In this document: piece by piece, positions 1 through 10,141 of the stretch | Layout: every line of letters begins with the position of its first letter | How positions within the stretch are numbered: the first letter of the stretch is position 1 | Source of the DNA: Asterella californica | Lineage: Eukaryota > Streptophyta > Marchantiopsida > Marchantiales > Aytoniaceae | Direction: 5' to 3' | Length of the DNA stretch: 64,000 bases | NCBI GenBank assembly: GCA_036924285.1 | Contig: JAYKYS010000007.1 | Location: 15,934,001 to 15,998,000, forward strand | The notes under the pieces: generated by a model | Databases searched by the model: none | Seen by the model: the letters and a program-made list of their open reading frames with translations, nothing else | Told to the model about the DNA's origin: nothing | Made by a program: the position numbers and the translations under genes

Positions 1-419
1 CTTGAGAAAGCCTAACTTTTTAGGTCATCCCTAAACAAAACTAGTTGACAATTTCGAAACATTCTACTTAAGACTCTAACTTGCTAACTTCTAAGTATTC
101 ACACCTACTTACTAGGTCTCTCGAAGCTCACTTTTGGATCGCAATCTGATTTGACTTAGACGCACGACTAAGTTTATCTTGCAATTGGAAAACTACAACG
201 CAAGATCACCTCCAAGCCCAAGACAAGTATAAAAATTCATACTTGCTTTGCTAATGCTGAGGCAAACCTAAGTCTTGATTTAGATGCTTATTCAAACCAG
301 CTTCCTTTCTTTGAGTGCGCTTCGTTCCTCCTCTAGACAACATCATAGGCATCTGATCAGAACTAGTCATAGCCATGCACTATGAATATATTTAGATAAT
401 TTCCAAGAAACAAATTCTT
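1..419. other. No gene recognised
   Basis: No long open frame or recognisable domain on either strand. It lies just beyond the chromodomain end of the decayed minus-strand chromovirus, so it may be that element's 3' untranslated region or LTR. No second LTR copy is in the window to test this. Confidence 0.4.
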
Positions 420-539
420 TATTTCCACAAAATACAAGTCAAAGTTACAAAGTCCATCGGCCCAAATGACCTCAAGTTGCTACTCGTATGATTTGTTGTT
501 CCTTTCACTCCTCGCTAGAAGGAGATGTCCTCATCTCGC

Positions 540-725
540 TAACGTCGTTGTTGTCCTTGTCGCCGTTTGAAGAGGTCCAATACTTCACTTGCATGTTCTA
601 GATCTTCCTCCGGCACCCAAGTTGCTTCCTACAAATGATATCCACGCTTTGACCAAGTACACCGTTCGGTTAGATTTACCGCGATCGTAAAATTATCTCC
701 ACCTCGTATTCTGCTTCGTCTTGCA
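540..725 (-). pseudogene. Chromodomain remnant of the chromovirus integrase
   Basis: Minus-strand reading gives a run EAEYEVE (near 720-700) and, closer to 540-620, the typical chromodomain end WVPEEDLEHASEVLDLF with Trp and acidic residues. In-frame stops and shifts separate the two parts. Chromodomains at the end of gypsy integrases bind modified histones and steer insertion. Here it is only a relic. Confidence 0.7.
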
Positions 726-979
726 CGACATCAGGTTGAGGTCGTAGAATCTATTTACGCTCTGGTCGCAAATCATCCTTGAAGTATTTCTCTAATAAAG
801 AAATATGAAAGGTCGGATGCAACTGTCACTCAAGAGGAAGGTCTAAAGTATAGACATCTTCGTGCAGATTCTTGACAATGACAAAAGATCCTACGAACTT
901 TGATGAGAACTTCCTCGAAATTCCTTCTCGAAGGATGAAGTTCTTCGTACTTAACTGTACTTCTTCATCCACTTGAAAC

Positions 980-1882
980 TTCACTTGTCACCGATGCTTG
1001 TTTACCTGCTTTGTGCAACGTTGTTATGCCTTCTTGAGGTTTTTCTTTACTTGTTCCTCGCGCTGCTGCATTTCTGCCACCAACGCTTCAGCTGATGTTT
1101 GTCGTGTTCTTAAGCGTGCCGATTTAGAACTCATTGCAAGAGTCAAGTCAAGAAGCCCTTCTGACCACGTCCGTAAGTCAACAAGAAAGGTGATTCACTG
1201 GTCACTGAATGCTTCGTGGAGTTGTAGCAATACTCTACAAGACTGAGTCACTCTGCACAATCACTTTGATCTGTGTCCATATAATTCCTCAAGTATTGAT
1301 TCAGAATCGAGTTAACCCGTTCTGTTTGTCCATCCGTTTCATGATGAAAAGCGATACTAAATTTTAATTTAGTCCTCAACTTTTGGAACAAGTGTTTTCA
1401 AAAGACACTTGTGAACTTGGAGTCTTTGTCTGAAATAATACTCCGAGGTAATAAATGTGAATGCCATCAAGTATCTAGGAACAACCAAGAAGTCGTAAAC
1501 GCTGTTGCGGTATCCAAGGTCAGAGCAAACTTCGCTAGTTTGCTAACCCTATCAACTATCACAAAGATTACTTTGTATTTGTTTGAGTCAGACAGACGTA
1601 ATGAAGTCCATGCTTGTTTTCCCAAGGTCTGGTTGGAAGCGGCAAAGGATGAAGTAACCCTTATTTCTTCTCATAAGAAATCCGGTTCGCTTGATAGGTT
1701 ATGCATATTTTCACAAAGTGGACAACGTCGTCTTTCATGTGAGGAAAAAATAAACAGTTAGCTATTATTGCTAAAGTGGATATTTCTCTTTTTTGACCTG
1801 ATAAGAGCGCATCATGGCACTCTTTAAGTAACTTAGTCCTAAGTTTTCCTTGTCTCACATAAATCCGACTTTGTTTGAACAT
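980..1882 (-). pseudogene. Gypsy integrase remnant (H2C2 zinc-binding region and decayed core)
   Basis: The stretch 1882-1661 on the minus strand encodes KLLKECHDALLSG followed by a PHMKDDVVHFVKICITYQ segment. This is the HHCC zinc-binding N-terminus of gypsy integrases, with the second Cys pair degraded (C-to-Y in the usual CxxC). Downstream to about 980 only scattered integrase-like pieces remain between stops; no intact DDE core is visible. It lies between RNase H and chromodomain remnants in correct order. Confidence 0.65.
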
Positions 1883-1959
1883 GAGTAAGTCTTAGTTGCA
1901 TGTTTTGCGACTTCACTCCTCTCTTGAGCTGTTCCGGATACTCCTTCGCTTGGTCATCG

Positions 1960-2162
1960 CTCATGTAATCTTCGCGTATTCGTCTCTCCAAGTCTGACTC
2001 CTTACGATACATAACTCTCAAAATACATAACTCGTAAAATTTATGTCAACAATGGAAGATATTCTTTCTTGCGACTCAAGGCGTCCTGAACCACATTGTC
2101 CTTTCTCGCTTTATGGATCAATTCCACATTCATGAGCACTAAGGTATCATGCCACCGTAGTT
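1960..2162 (-). pseudogene. 3' end of the chromovirus RNase H region
   Basis: Minus-strand translation near 2130-2060 contains an ALSRKKEY segment, the conserved end of gypsy RNase H domains (xADxLSR). It is preceded by KARKDNVVQD and followed by a linker with stops. It is the downstream half of the domain cut by the Copia insertion at 2167/2168. Confidence 0.6.
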
Positions 2163-2167
2163 GCTTT

Positions 2168-2394
2168 TGTTGATATAGTCCCAAGCTCTAGTAGATCGAC
2201 GGCTAACATTAGCTAGAGTGGTTAGGGTTGTTAGAGTTAGTTAGAGAGCTAACCCACCATTAGGGTTTCTCTTGTACTCACCTCCTCTATATATACAGAG
2301 AGAAGCAAAGCCTCTCTCATCTCATTCCTATTTTACTTTCTTTGTCTACTCGCTCGCTCTTCTTGGAGTGTCTTCGAAGTATCGATCTTCTACA
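2168..2394 (+). repeat. 5' LTR of the Copia element
   Basis: Begins TGTTGATATAG and ends CTACA. A TATATATA box at 2288-2295 is the likely promoter, with transcription expected about 30 bases downstream. About 94% identical by eye to the 3' LTR at 7132-7358. Confidence 0.93.
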
Positions 2395-2408
2395 TGATAT
2401 TAGAGCTG
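2395..2408 (+). promoter_or_regulatory. Primer-binding site, initiator tRNA-Met type
   Basis: The bases immediately after the LTR read TGATATTAGAGCTG. This is two transitions from the TGGTATCAGAGC that pairs with the 3' end of initiator tRNA-Met, the usual primer of plant copia elements. The changes would weaken priming. Confidence 0.7.
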
Positions 2409-2961
2409 TAGAGAGTGTGTGTCTCTTGCTGATGAGCAAGATGGAGTTCGTGCATGGAGAAGTACAGGAGAGAGCAGTTGGAGGTGTGCCTAATGTTGGG
2501 CACTATCTTGCTGATGCGTTCGGATGAGACGAAACCGTTTCTTTCGCCACCAGAAACTTTGAACACGATTTCGGAGGCCTAGACGATTTTTTCTCGCTGA
2601 AATCTGTCGACCAGTCCATTTACGGCTGTCTTGTTCAAAAGATGCGAATTGTGTACTCGGTCAAGTTTCAGTCGATTTGAAGGTTTCCAGCGGCAGATTT
2701 TCACTTGGATCTTTTTCGACCAAACGAAAGTTTTAGGACTTGAGTCTAAAACAAATCTTGTTCCGAATATGAAACGTCGTGTTCTGTACACCTACAGTTC
2801 GCGGACAGTTTCTTTCTTCATTCTCGCTGCAGGAGGAGTTCGCAGAGTCGACTTCTTGTGACTTGTGACAACTCTTGATCGCGCAGTGTGGAGAGACGAG
2901 TTTCAAAAAGGTTCTGTGAGGTTTTTCGCATACAGAACAGAGCAATTTCGACATTGCAGCT

Positions 2962-3560
2962 ATGGCGGAGTCCGTGTCTTTGATCCCTGGAGAGAAGCTC
3001 GACAAGAACAACTACCAAGTGTGAAAGTTCCGGATGAAGACTTTCCTACAGAGAAGATCTATGGAATCTTATCACTGATGAGGAGAAAGCGCATGAAGTG
3101 TCAATTTCTGACCCGAAATTCAAGGAGTGGAAGAAGCGCTCGTACCAGACGATTCACTACATCGTGCTGATAGTTTTAGCATCAATGATCGGTCACATTC
3201 AGGATTGTGATACGCCCAAGAAAGCTTGGGATGCACTCACTCTGTTTCAATCCAGAACAGAGACGCGGAAGCTGCAATTGCTGCAGCAGTTCAACACTGT
3301 GAAGAAGGGATCGATGTGCAGCAACAACTATGTGAACCATGTCAAGCAGCTCGCGGATCAACTATCTTCTGTCAAAGTCGAGATTGATCCCACTGTCTTG
3401 ATCGGAGCCACATTGCAATGACTGCCTGCAGAGTACAAACAGTTCATAACATCGATTTCGACCAGAGAACCCCTTCCGCGGTTTGATGAGCTTGTTGCTA
3501 TGATGTTAGGAGAGGAGGTGCGCCTATTGGAGAGTTCTACTTCGACGGGTCAGCAAGAAT
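2962..3560 (+). pseudogene. Copia gag (capsid) remnant
   Basis: A start at 2962 opens a MAESVSLIPGEKL reading, typical of copia gag N-termini. It is broken by a TGA near 3021 where Trp is expected and by a frameshift near 3055. A 107-codon piece (3098-3421) then carries the gag core: KAWDALTLFQSRTETRKLQLL and the LADQLSSV region (UBN2-type capsid fold), and stops at 3421 inside an otherwise continuous domain. The product would form the particle that packages element RNA. Confidence 0.75.
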
Positions 3561-3699
3561 CTGTCTTTTTGTAGGTTCTGGAGGATCTCGAGGTAGGGGT
3601 CGTGACAAAGATGTTAGACGTGGACGGGATCGCGGACAGCAACAGCAATCGTAGCAGTAGCAGAACCAGCAACAGTCTGGTTCCAACAACAACCAGAGA

Positions 3700-4470
3700 A
3701 GAGCGCCTGGTTCCTGCAACTACTGCAAGAAGCAAGGCCACAATGCGAATCAGTGCTACAAGAAGCAAAAAGATCAAAGACAGCAACACGACAACAACCC
3801 CCCCCCCCCAACAAGATAACAGCAACCAGCAAGGCTTTGCAGTCACTGAGCAAGTCTATTCGGAGTAGTTGCTGATTACTACGCATCAGAGTTATGCGGC
3901 TTTCGAACCACAGACGGACTGGGTGATCAACTCCGGCGCCACCAGTCACATGACTCCCCGTCGGGAGTGATTTAGTTCACTCAAGCCTGTGGAGACTCCA
4001 CAGTTTATGGTGACAGGAGATGACATCAAGCACAAGATCCAGCACAATGATAACATTCCACTTGACATTCCTGCTTCAACGTTTACTGATATACGGAATG
4101 TCTTACATGTACCCACGTTGACTAGAAACCTTCTATCTGTAGGACAGTTGATAGAGCATGGTCTGCAAGTGCGCTTCAATAAAGATGGAGGCTTTATTGA
4201 AGATTCGAATAGCACTGTCATAGCTCAAGGTATCAAGAGTGGTAGGCTGTTTAAACTAGATGCATATGCGCCTAAGTTACTGGCTGTCATGTATGGACAG
4301 AGTGGTCCAGTAGTGTCTGACATTGACATCTGGCACAAGTGAATTGGGCACATGAACTTTCAGAGGTTGAAAAGCCTTCCGAGTTCAGACCTGGTTACAA
4401 GTCTGTCCAAATTCAAATCCAATGAGCCCACTGGAGTCTGTGCAACATGTCAATTCAGCAAAGCAAGCTA
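3700..4470 (+). pseudogene. Copia zinc knuckle, protease and pre-integrase remnant
   Basis: A CCHC zinc knuckle (CNYCKKQGHNANQC) lies at about 3717-3760. A run of twelve C residues (3798-3809) follows and coincides with a frame change. The protease motif reads WVINSGATSHM at 3920-3952: the catalytic Asp of the usual D-S-G is Asn (codon 3929-3931). The fold continues through VLHVPTLTRNLLSVGQL (within 3989-4342). After an in-frame TGA at 4340-4342 come GHMNF and the CxxC of the pre-integrase HHCC zinc site. A further shift near 4465 leads to the integrase frame. The protease would be inactive even without the stops. Confidence 0.8.
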
Positions 4471-5582
4471 GACAGCCCTTTAAGGGATCAGGTAGTAGAG
4501 CGAATAAGCTTCTGGAGCTTGTTCACATTGATGTATGGACTGCTTCTCAGTCAAGTATGACCGGTTTTCAGTACTTCGTGTCGTTCATTGATGATCATTC
4601 ACGGTATACTTGGATCTATTTGTTGAGAAACGAGTCCTCTGCCGAAGTACTGTCAGCATTTCAGACTTTCCGCAAGTTGGTGGAGAAACAGTCTGGAGCA
4701 TCTATCCTCTGTTTGAGATCTGATGGAGGAGGCGAGTTCCTTTCTGGAGAGTTCGATGCATATCTGCGTGAGCATGGTATTCGACATCAGAAGACATGCA
4801 GTTACAGTCCGCAGCAAAACGGGGTTGCGGAGCGCAAGAATCGACATATAGCAGAAGCTGCTCGTGCGATGTTGAATGAGAAGACCATATCTAGACCTTA
4901 CTGGACAGAAGCCGTTTCATGTGCGGTGTATCTGATGAACCGGACGTCTACAACAACAGTCCACAACAAGACACCGATGGAGGTCTTCACAGGCAGTAAG
5001 CCTGATTACTCTTTTCTTAAAGTTTTCGGATGTATCTGTTATGTGCACATACTTGATGAAAGACGTAAGAAACTAGATCCGAAAGTAGATAGATGTATCT
5101 TCCTTGACTATGCTTCTGATACAAAAGGATATAGATGTTACAATCCTTCGTCCAAGCAGTTCTATATCAGTAGAGATGTTGTTTTTGATGAGCTACAGTC
5201 TTGGTTTGCATCTGCATCTATCGTAGCCATCCTTGTATCTACTGTAGAACCAAGGAGTCAGTCCACTGTAGTACCTCAAAGTAGTACGTTGAGTGGAGGA
5301 TCTGGAGAAGTCATTGATTCCAGATCAGAATCTGTTGCACATAGAGCTACTATTAACGCTGGAGTCCACGTAACACAGCCTAGTGGAACTAGTGTAGTTT
5401 CTACACATGATGAGCGCGTGCTATTGCAGCGTATGTTTGACTCATCCAGATATGTAGATCTTTCATATCCACTGGATACTTTCTCCCAGACCTTGGCATC
5501 TATGTCAGATCAGTTGCAAGGGGAGGTGACTAGTGCACCTATATTACCTCTCGCAGATCTGAGCGGGCAAAACATCCAGTGA
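4455..5582 (+). pseudogene. Copia integrase core
   Basis: Open for 386 codons from 4422. The true domain is entered near 4455. The DDE catalytic triad is visible: Asp in LVHIDVW (about 4518-4536), Asp in RSDGGGEF (about 4720), Glu in QQNGVAERKN (about 4835). After the core come LKVFGC and the KLDPKVDRCIFLDYASDTKGYR segment common to copia polyproteins, then a low-complexity Ser/Thr-rich spacer up to the stop at 5580-5582. Integrase joins the cDNA ends to host DNA. This is the best-preserved domain of the element, but it no longer shares a frame with gag. Confidence 0.85.
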
Positions 5583-6245
5583 CTAGGTATATGCATGAAG
5601 GTTTTCTTGCTGCGCACCATGCATATACGACCAATGTTCTATGGATAAGTGCTATGGAAGCTAAACTTGCTGCGCTTCATCACCAAAAGACTTGGGAGTT
5701 GTAGACTTACCTCAAGGTAAGAAAACGAATGGTTGTAGGTGGGTCTTCAAGATCAAGCGCAACTCGGATGGTACCGTGTGTCAATACAAGGTCAGATTGG
5801 TAGCTAAGGGCTACGCACAGCAACATGGAGTGAATTTTGAGGAGACTTTTGCTCCAGTTGCGAAGATGGTGACTATTCGAACCGCAGTTGCAGTTGCAAC
5901 TCAGAAAGGTTGGAAGATGCACCAAATGAACTTCAAGAATGCCTTCCTCAACGGTGATCTTGAGGAGGAGGTCTACATGCAGCAACCTCCTGATTATGAG
6001 GATCCTAAGTTCCTTTCCCGTGTATGTAAGTTACGGAAGGCCCTCTATGGTCTGAAACAGACACCAAGAGCATGATATGCAAAGATCAATTCTTACTTGC
6101 AATCTCTTGGTTTCCACCTTTGTAGTTCAGACTCTATCTTGTATTCATTGAGAATATGGGACCGGATTGTTGTGATCGTCATCTATGTTGATGATTTGAT
6201 CATTACCGGTAACTATTTCTCAGATCAAGGATCACTTGAAATCTG
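5583..6245 (+). pseudogene. Copia reverse transcriptase, N-terminal and palm part
   Basis: The frame after the TGA at 5580 carries MEAKLAALHHQKTWEL, then RWVFKIKRNSDGT and RLVAKGYAQQ (from 5692). The first catalytic block reads QMNFKNAFLNG at about 5920-5955; the conserved Asp of this motif (normally MDVK/MDVN) is Asn. ALYGLKQTPRA ends at a TGA (6073-6075) where Trp is expected. The same frame continues to IYVDDLIITG (YVDD at about 6183-6200) before a frameshift near 6220-6235. The missing Asp alone should abolish polymerase activity. Confidence 0.85.
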
Positions 6246-7131
6246 AGTTCGAGATGATGGACTTAGGAGAACTCAAGTACTTCCTTGCTGTGGAGTTCAT
6301 TAGAGATGGGAAAGATGTTTGGCTTGTACAGCGACAGTATGCTCTCAGTATGCTTGAGAGATTTGGTATGCTTGACTGCAAACGCATTGCTACACCATTA
6401 GAGCAAGGGGTAAAGCTAGGAGCAAAGGATGGTGAGTTACTTGATGATCCACGCATGTACAGACAAATGGTTGGGAGTCTTATCTACCTGACGATCACCA
6501 GACCAGACTTGAGCTATGCCGTCGGTCTGATTAGTCAATTCATGCAGTCACCACGGAGACCACATTTTGAGGTTGTCAAGCGGATCCTCCGCTACGTGAA
6601 GTTCTCGATGCAGTACGGACTTCACTATCGATACGGTGGACCATTGCTATTACATGACTATACAGATGTTGATTGGACAGGAAGTGCCGACAGGAGATCC
6701 ACGTCAGATTACGCTTTGGGACTTGGAAGCGCTGCTCTAAGATGGGCTTCTAAGAAGCAACTCACAGTTGCTTTGTCATCCACAGAAGCAGAGTACCGAG
6801 GAGCAACAAACGCAACATGCTAATCAATTTGGCTTCGATGTCTGTTATCTGATATTGGTGTGGAGTGTACAGATCCTGTTGTTGTATATACATACAACAT
6901 TAGCAGCATGAAGTTAGCTAGTAATCATGTTTTTCATGCTAGGACGAAGCACATTGAGGTGCACTATCACTTTATTAGAGAGAAGGTCCTTGCAGGAGAG
7001 ATTGAGCTCAGTTATGTGAGCACAGGAGACCATGTTGCCGATATCTTCACTAAGGCATTGCCTAGAGATAAGTTTGATGCTTTCAGACATTGTTTAGGAG
7101 TACATGATGTAGAGACGAGCTTGAAGAGGAG
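6236..7131 (+). pseudogene. Copia reverse transcriptase C-terminus and RNase H
   Basis: The frame at 6236-6823 continues RT with DLGELKYFLAVEF and the MIGSLIYL-like block (here MVGSLIYLTITRPDLSYAVG), then RNase H with DYTDVDWTGSADRRSTSDYA (catalytic Asp) and ALSSTEAEY (catalytic Glu). A TAA at 6821-6823 sits where Gln or Glu is usual. Reading then resumes at 6860 with HFIREKV, STGDHVADIFTKAL and LGV, the normal copia C-terminus. A purine tract, GAAGAGGAG (7123-7131), ends the interior and would prime plus-strand DNA synthesis. Confidence 0.85.
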
Positions 7132-7358
7132 TGTTGATATAGTCCCAGCTCTAGTAGATCGACGGCTAACATTAGCCGGAGTGGTTAGGGTTGTTAGAGT
7201 TAGTTAGAGGGCTAACCCACCATTAGGATTTTCCTTGTACTCACCTCCTCTATATATACAGAGAGAGGCAAAGTCTCTCTCATCTCATTCTTATTTTACT
7301 TTCCTTGTCTACTCGCTCTCTCTTCTTGGAGTGTCCTCGAAGTATCGATCTTTCTACA
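7132..7358 (+). repeat. 3' LTR of the Copia element
   Basis: Same ends as the 5' LTR (TGTTGATATAG to CTACA), 227 bp, TATATATA at 7251-7258. Differs from the 5' copy at about twelve sites, mostly transitions, plus two 1-bp indels. Confidence 0.93.
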
Positions 7359-7384
7359 GCTATGACGTCCCCCAATCTTGTGTT

Positions 7385-7705
7385 TCAAATTACATGAGCG
7401 AAATATTATCAGTGTACACTTGGGTTTTGTGAAGTCTCAAGTAATGTTGTCATTTCTTCAAACAATGAATCTCCGCAAACAGTTCTTTCTTGTGAGTCGA
7501 TCATCAACTCTCCGTCCTAGATAACTTTTTGCTTTCGTATGCTACAAGTTTTCCATCCTGCACCAACACTTCATCGATCGCATAGTCGCTCGCGTTCGTG
7601 TGCACGTTGAATGGTTTGTTCAAACTCCGGTAGCTTCAAAACTGACGCTTTTGACAAAACAGATTTGATCGTTTGGAATGCATCATCCACCTCTTTGGTC
7701 TAACT
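7385..7705 (-). pseudogene. 5' part of the chromovirus RNase H region
   Basis: Minus-strand frames give a TKEVDDAFQTIKSVLSKASVL segment, then YAID-like residues, VAYESKKL and HKKELFAEIHCLKK, then a TDN motif. This is the order seen in gypsy RNase H. Several stops and at least two frameshifts break it. The other half is at 1960-2162 beyond the Copia element. Confidence 0.6.
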
Positions 7706-7943
7706 TACATGTGCATCTTTTCTCGTCCAGTCTGTCAGCGACTTCGTGATCTTTGAAAACCTCTTCACATACTTACGATAGAAGTATCCCCTTCATTGTA
7801 ACTCGAGGTTCCCAAGTCACAATCGCGTCATCTTTTGCATATATGGATCGACTCTTTCTGCACTTATGACATGTCCCAAGAAGTTAATTTATCTCATTTG
7901 TGGGATAAATTAACTTCCGTAGCTTCGTCAACACCACCCTTAG

Positions 7944-8335
7944 CTACTCCGCGTGCGACTCCAAGGTTTTTGAGTAGATCAAGATGTCGTCGATGTAAAT
8001 GATGACAAACTCGTCCATCTCCTTACAAAAAATGTGTTCATCAATGTAGTGAACGTCGAAAGGGCGTTGTAGAGTCCAAATCGCATCACCACAAACTGAA
8101 ATGATCCTATCTGGTTTGACAAGCGGTCTTCTCAACATCTGGGTCAGCTATCCGAATTTGGATATCTTGATTTCAAGTCTATCACGTTGAAGTACTTTGC
8201 GTCTGCTAACCTATCAAACATGTCATCTATCCTTGGCAAGGAATAATTATTCTTCATCGTCATCTTATTGAGCGCACGATAATCTACGCAGAGTCGTAAC
8301 TTCCCATCCTTCTTTGCAAAAAGAGCTGAAGTTAT
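7944..8335 (-). pseudogene. Gypsy reverse transcriptase remnant
   Basis: From about 8330 down, the minus strand reads [13 protein letters not shown], then [21 protein letters not shown] (catalytic Asp retained in the IDLKS block). After a broken segment comes VIIYIDDILIYSKTLESHAE, with the YIDD active-site motif at about 8000-7965. These are the palm motifs of a Ty3/gypsy reverse transcriptase. Stops and shifts between the blocks make it non-functional. It is the most upstream piece of this chromovirus that I can identify; beyond 8340 the similarity stops abruptly. Confidence 0.75.
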
Positions 8336-8431
8336 GAGACTCGAAAGAAGAGAAAATCAAGCTAGACCTTAGCTTACTATTGCTGACTGGGTATTTGCAG
8401 CTCTTGATGCTATACTAAAGACGAAAGGGTA

Positions 8432-8450
8432 CTAAACCCTAAACCCTAAA
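8432..8450 (+). repeat. Short interstitial telomere-like tract
   Basis: Reads CTAAACCCTAAACCCTAAA, about 2.7 units of the plant telomere repeat (CCCTAAA), followed by a degenerate unit to about 8457. Too short to act as a telomere; such tracts also occur in promoters and at repaired breaks. Confidence 0.7.
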
Positions 8451-9183
8451 TCTTAAACTCACAACGCTAACCTGCAAATCACAATCATACGTTAGCATTC
8501 ATGCACCACTTATCTTTGTCTCGTTTGGTCCGGACCGGAGCCGGACCATCTCCTTAACTCTCAAGCTCAACATTCCCTAAGTTCTGAACTAGACTCGACT
8601 AGGTCGGTCCCAAAACATGAGCAAGTCACAACATGACTTGGGACGGACTTCTCATAGAGCACACATAGCGGTCCAACCGTCTATGATGTCCGTCTGGATC
8701 CAAGCTCTCGAACAGTGGTCTAACGCGTGGTCTCGTTCCCTAGTCTTGCTCTAGCCCTTGGGTCGTTCCTGAATCCAGACGTCCAAGTTCGGACCAGAAT
8801 GCGCTTTGGTACTGACCCAGTCATCACTTCATGACCTTAGAGTCCGTCCGATGAACTTGGGATCGGATGACTCGTCCTGGCCAACCCAGACATCGAGCAT
8901 TTCTCATATATACTTATGGAGATCAGCGGTCCCGCCCTCCTCTTTGGTTTCTGAAAATTATACCACAACTCGATCACTAGATAGGTCATAATTCTCAGTT
9001 CTGATGTCGGATCGAGGAGTTCTACATATCATATGAAAGCACTCGTCGAGACTTTTCCATTGATAACTTATTCGCCTTGAAATCTTATGTAGAGCTCCGT
9101 CACGACCTAAAACGTCATTGGAGCTCCAACACTTAAGATTTTTTTGAGCAACCGTGGTCCAGCGCTAGACTTGGACCTTTGTG

Positions 9184-9235
9184 GTTCGGACCAGCGTCCG
9201 ATCAGGGTCCGTCTGCGTCGGACGCTGGTCCGAAC
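9184..9235. repeat. Perfect 18-bp inverted repeat with 16-base loop
   Basis: GTTCGGACCAGCGTCCGA at 9184-9201 is the exact reverse complement of 9218-9235. GC-rich arms would form a stable hairpin. No coding frame or transposase is associated. Confidence 0.85.
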
Positions 9236-9479
9236 GTGCGTTTCGATCCGTTTCTAAACTTACCCTCTTAGATCAACGTTCATCTGGGGTCCTCTTGGGA
9301 TAGGCCCCTACGTCCTAAACCAACATTCCAATCTTAATTCAGAGAACCACTTAGGGTTTTTCTGTTCTTGACTTCTCGACCAAGCAGTTAAGTTCTACTT
9401 CTAGCATTCACAACCTAGCGCAAGTCCACTATGGTTCTGTTATTCGCGTATACGCTCGTCTTGAGACTGAGAGTCACGA

Positions 9480-10055
9480 CAAATACTAGATTATTGCAGC
9501 TCATGAAATTTAGAAGTTCTGTGAATAATAAATGAGAAGATGTACAATACTAGATTATTACACATTAAAGTCACATTGTCGATGATTCTCTCCAAACTGC
9601 ATTCTGCAGTTTTGTGAATATTAAATGAGGAGACGTACAATACTAGATTATTGCAGCTCGTGAAATTTAGAAGTTTTATTAATAATAAATGAGAAGATGT
9701 ACAATACCAGATTATTACACATTAAAGTCACATTTTTTTATGATTCTCTCCAGACTGCATTTTGCAGTTTTGTGAATAATAAATAGGGAGACGTACAATA
9801 CTAGATTATTGCAGCTCGTGAAATTTTAGAAGTTTTGTGAATAATAAATGAGAAGACATACAATACTACATTATTACACATTAAAGTCACATTTTCGATG
9901 ATTCTCTCCAGACTGCATTCTGCAGTTTTGTGAAAAATAAATGGAGAGACGTACAATACTAGATTATTGCAGCTCGTGAAATTTAGAAGTTTTGTGAATA
10001 ATAAGTGAGGAGACATAAAATACTAGATTATTACAGCTAGTGAAATTTAGAAGTT
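9480..10055. repeat. Compound tandem satellite, about 158-bp unit
   Basis: The word GAGAAGATGTACAATA and its variants recurs at 9534, 9691 and 9850 (spacing 157 and 159). A shifted variant, GAGGAGACGTACAATA, starts 93 bases into the first unit (9627). Each unit is thus built from two related sub-repeats of about 93 and 64 bp, both starting GAxxAGA(C/T)GTACAATACTAG. About 3.6 units are present, with sparse substitutions. No open frame of note. Confidence 0.85.
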
Positions 10056-10141
10056 AGACCACGTGGCTAAACATGCAAGAACAGTCCAGCATTGCATCAT
10101 CGAAGGAAGGATAATGCATCTACAATGATCGTACCCTGCGC

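Larger units (their letters stand above)
2168..7358 (+). mobile_element. Ty1/copia LTR retrotransposon, complete but decayed
   Basis: Two 227-bp LTRs (2168-2394, 7132-7358) bound an interior with gag, protease, integrase, reverse transcriptase and RNase H in the copia order (integrase before RT). It has a primer-binding site matching initiator tRNA-Met just inside the 5' LTR and a purine tract just before the 3' LTR. Flanks read GCTTT (2163-2167) and GCTAT (7359-7363), a 5-bp target duplication with one mismatch. The LTRs differ at about a dozen positions plus two 1-bp indels, so the insertion is not recent. Nonsense changes, frameshifts and two catalytic Asp-to-Asn changes leave it unable to act on its own. 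It is inserted in the RNase H region of an opposite-strand chromovirus. Confidence 0.93.
420..8335 (-). mobile_element. Decayed Ty3/gypsy chromovirus, split by a Copia insertion
   Basis: Minus-strand pol fragments lie in the expected order from high to low coordinate: reverse transcriptase (8335-7944), start of RNase H (7705-7385), then after the Copia block the end of RNase H (2162-1960), integrase zinc-binding region (1882-1661), integrase core/C-terminal remnants (about 1660-730) and a chromodomain (725-540). Frames are broken by many stops and shifts. The Copia element at 2168-7358 interrupts the RNase H region, and removing it brings the two halves next to each other. Gag, protease and LTRs were not found, and the outer limits are approximate. 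The chromodomain assigns it to the chromovirus branch. It is the oldest element at this end, since another transposon sits inside it. Confidence 0.8.
8336..9477. other. No gene; CGGACC-rich anonymous DNA
   Basis: No open frame with recognisable domains. The segment repeatedly contains GGTCCGGACC-like words (for example near 8529, 8790, 9170-9235), which suggests a decayed repeat rich in this palindrome. It holds the telomere-like tract at 8432 and the inverted repeat at 9184, listed separately. Confidence 0.5.

Noticed and set aside
998..1761. Plus-strand frames of 82 and 116 codons
   Set aside because: They lie opposite the minus-strand integrase remnants and show no motif; shadow frames.
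8432..8450. Possible chromosome end or telomere
   Set aside because: Under three CCCTAAA units, embedded in ordinary DNA on both sides; only an interstitial tract.
9480..10055. CRISPR array
   Set aside because: Units are contiguous diverged satellite repeats, without constant short repeats and unique spacers, in a eukaryotic context.
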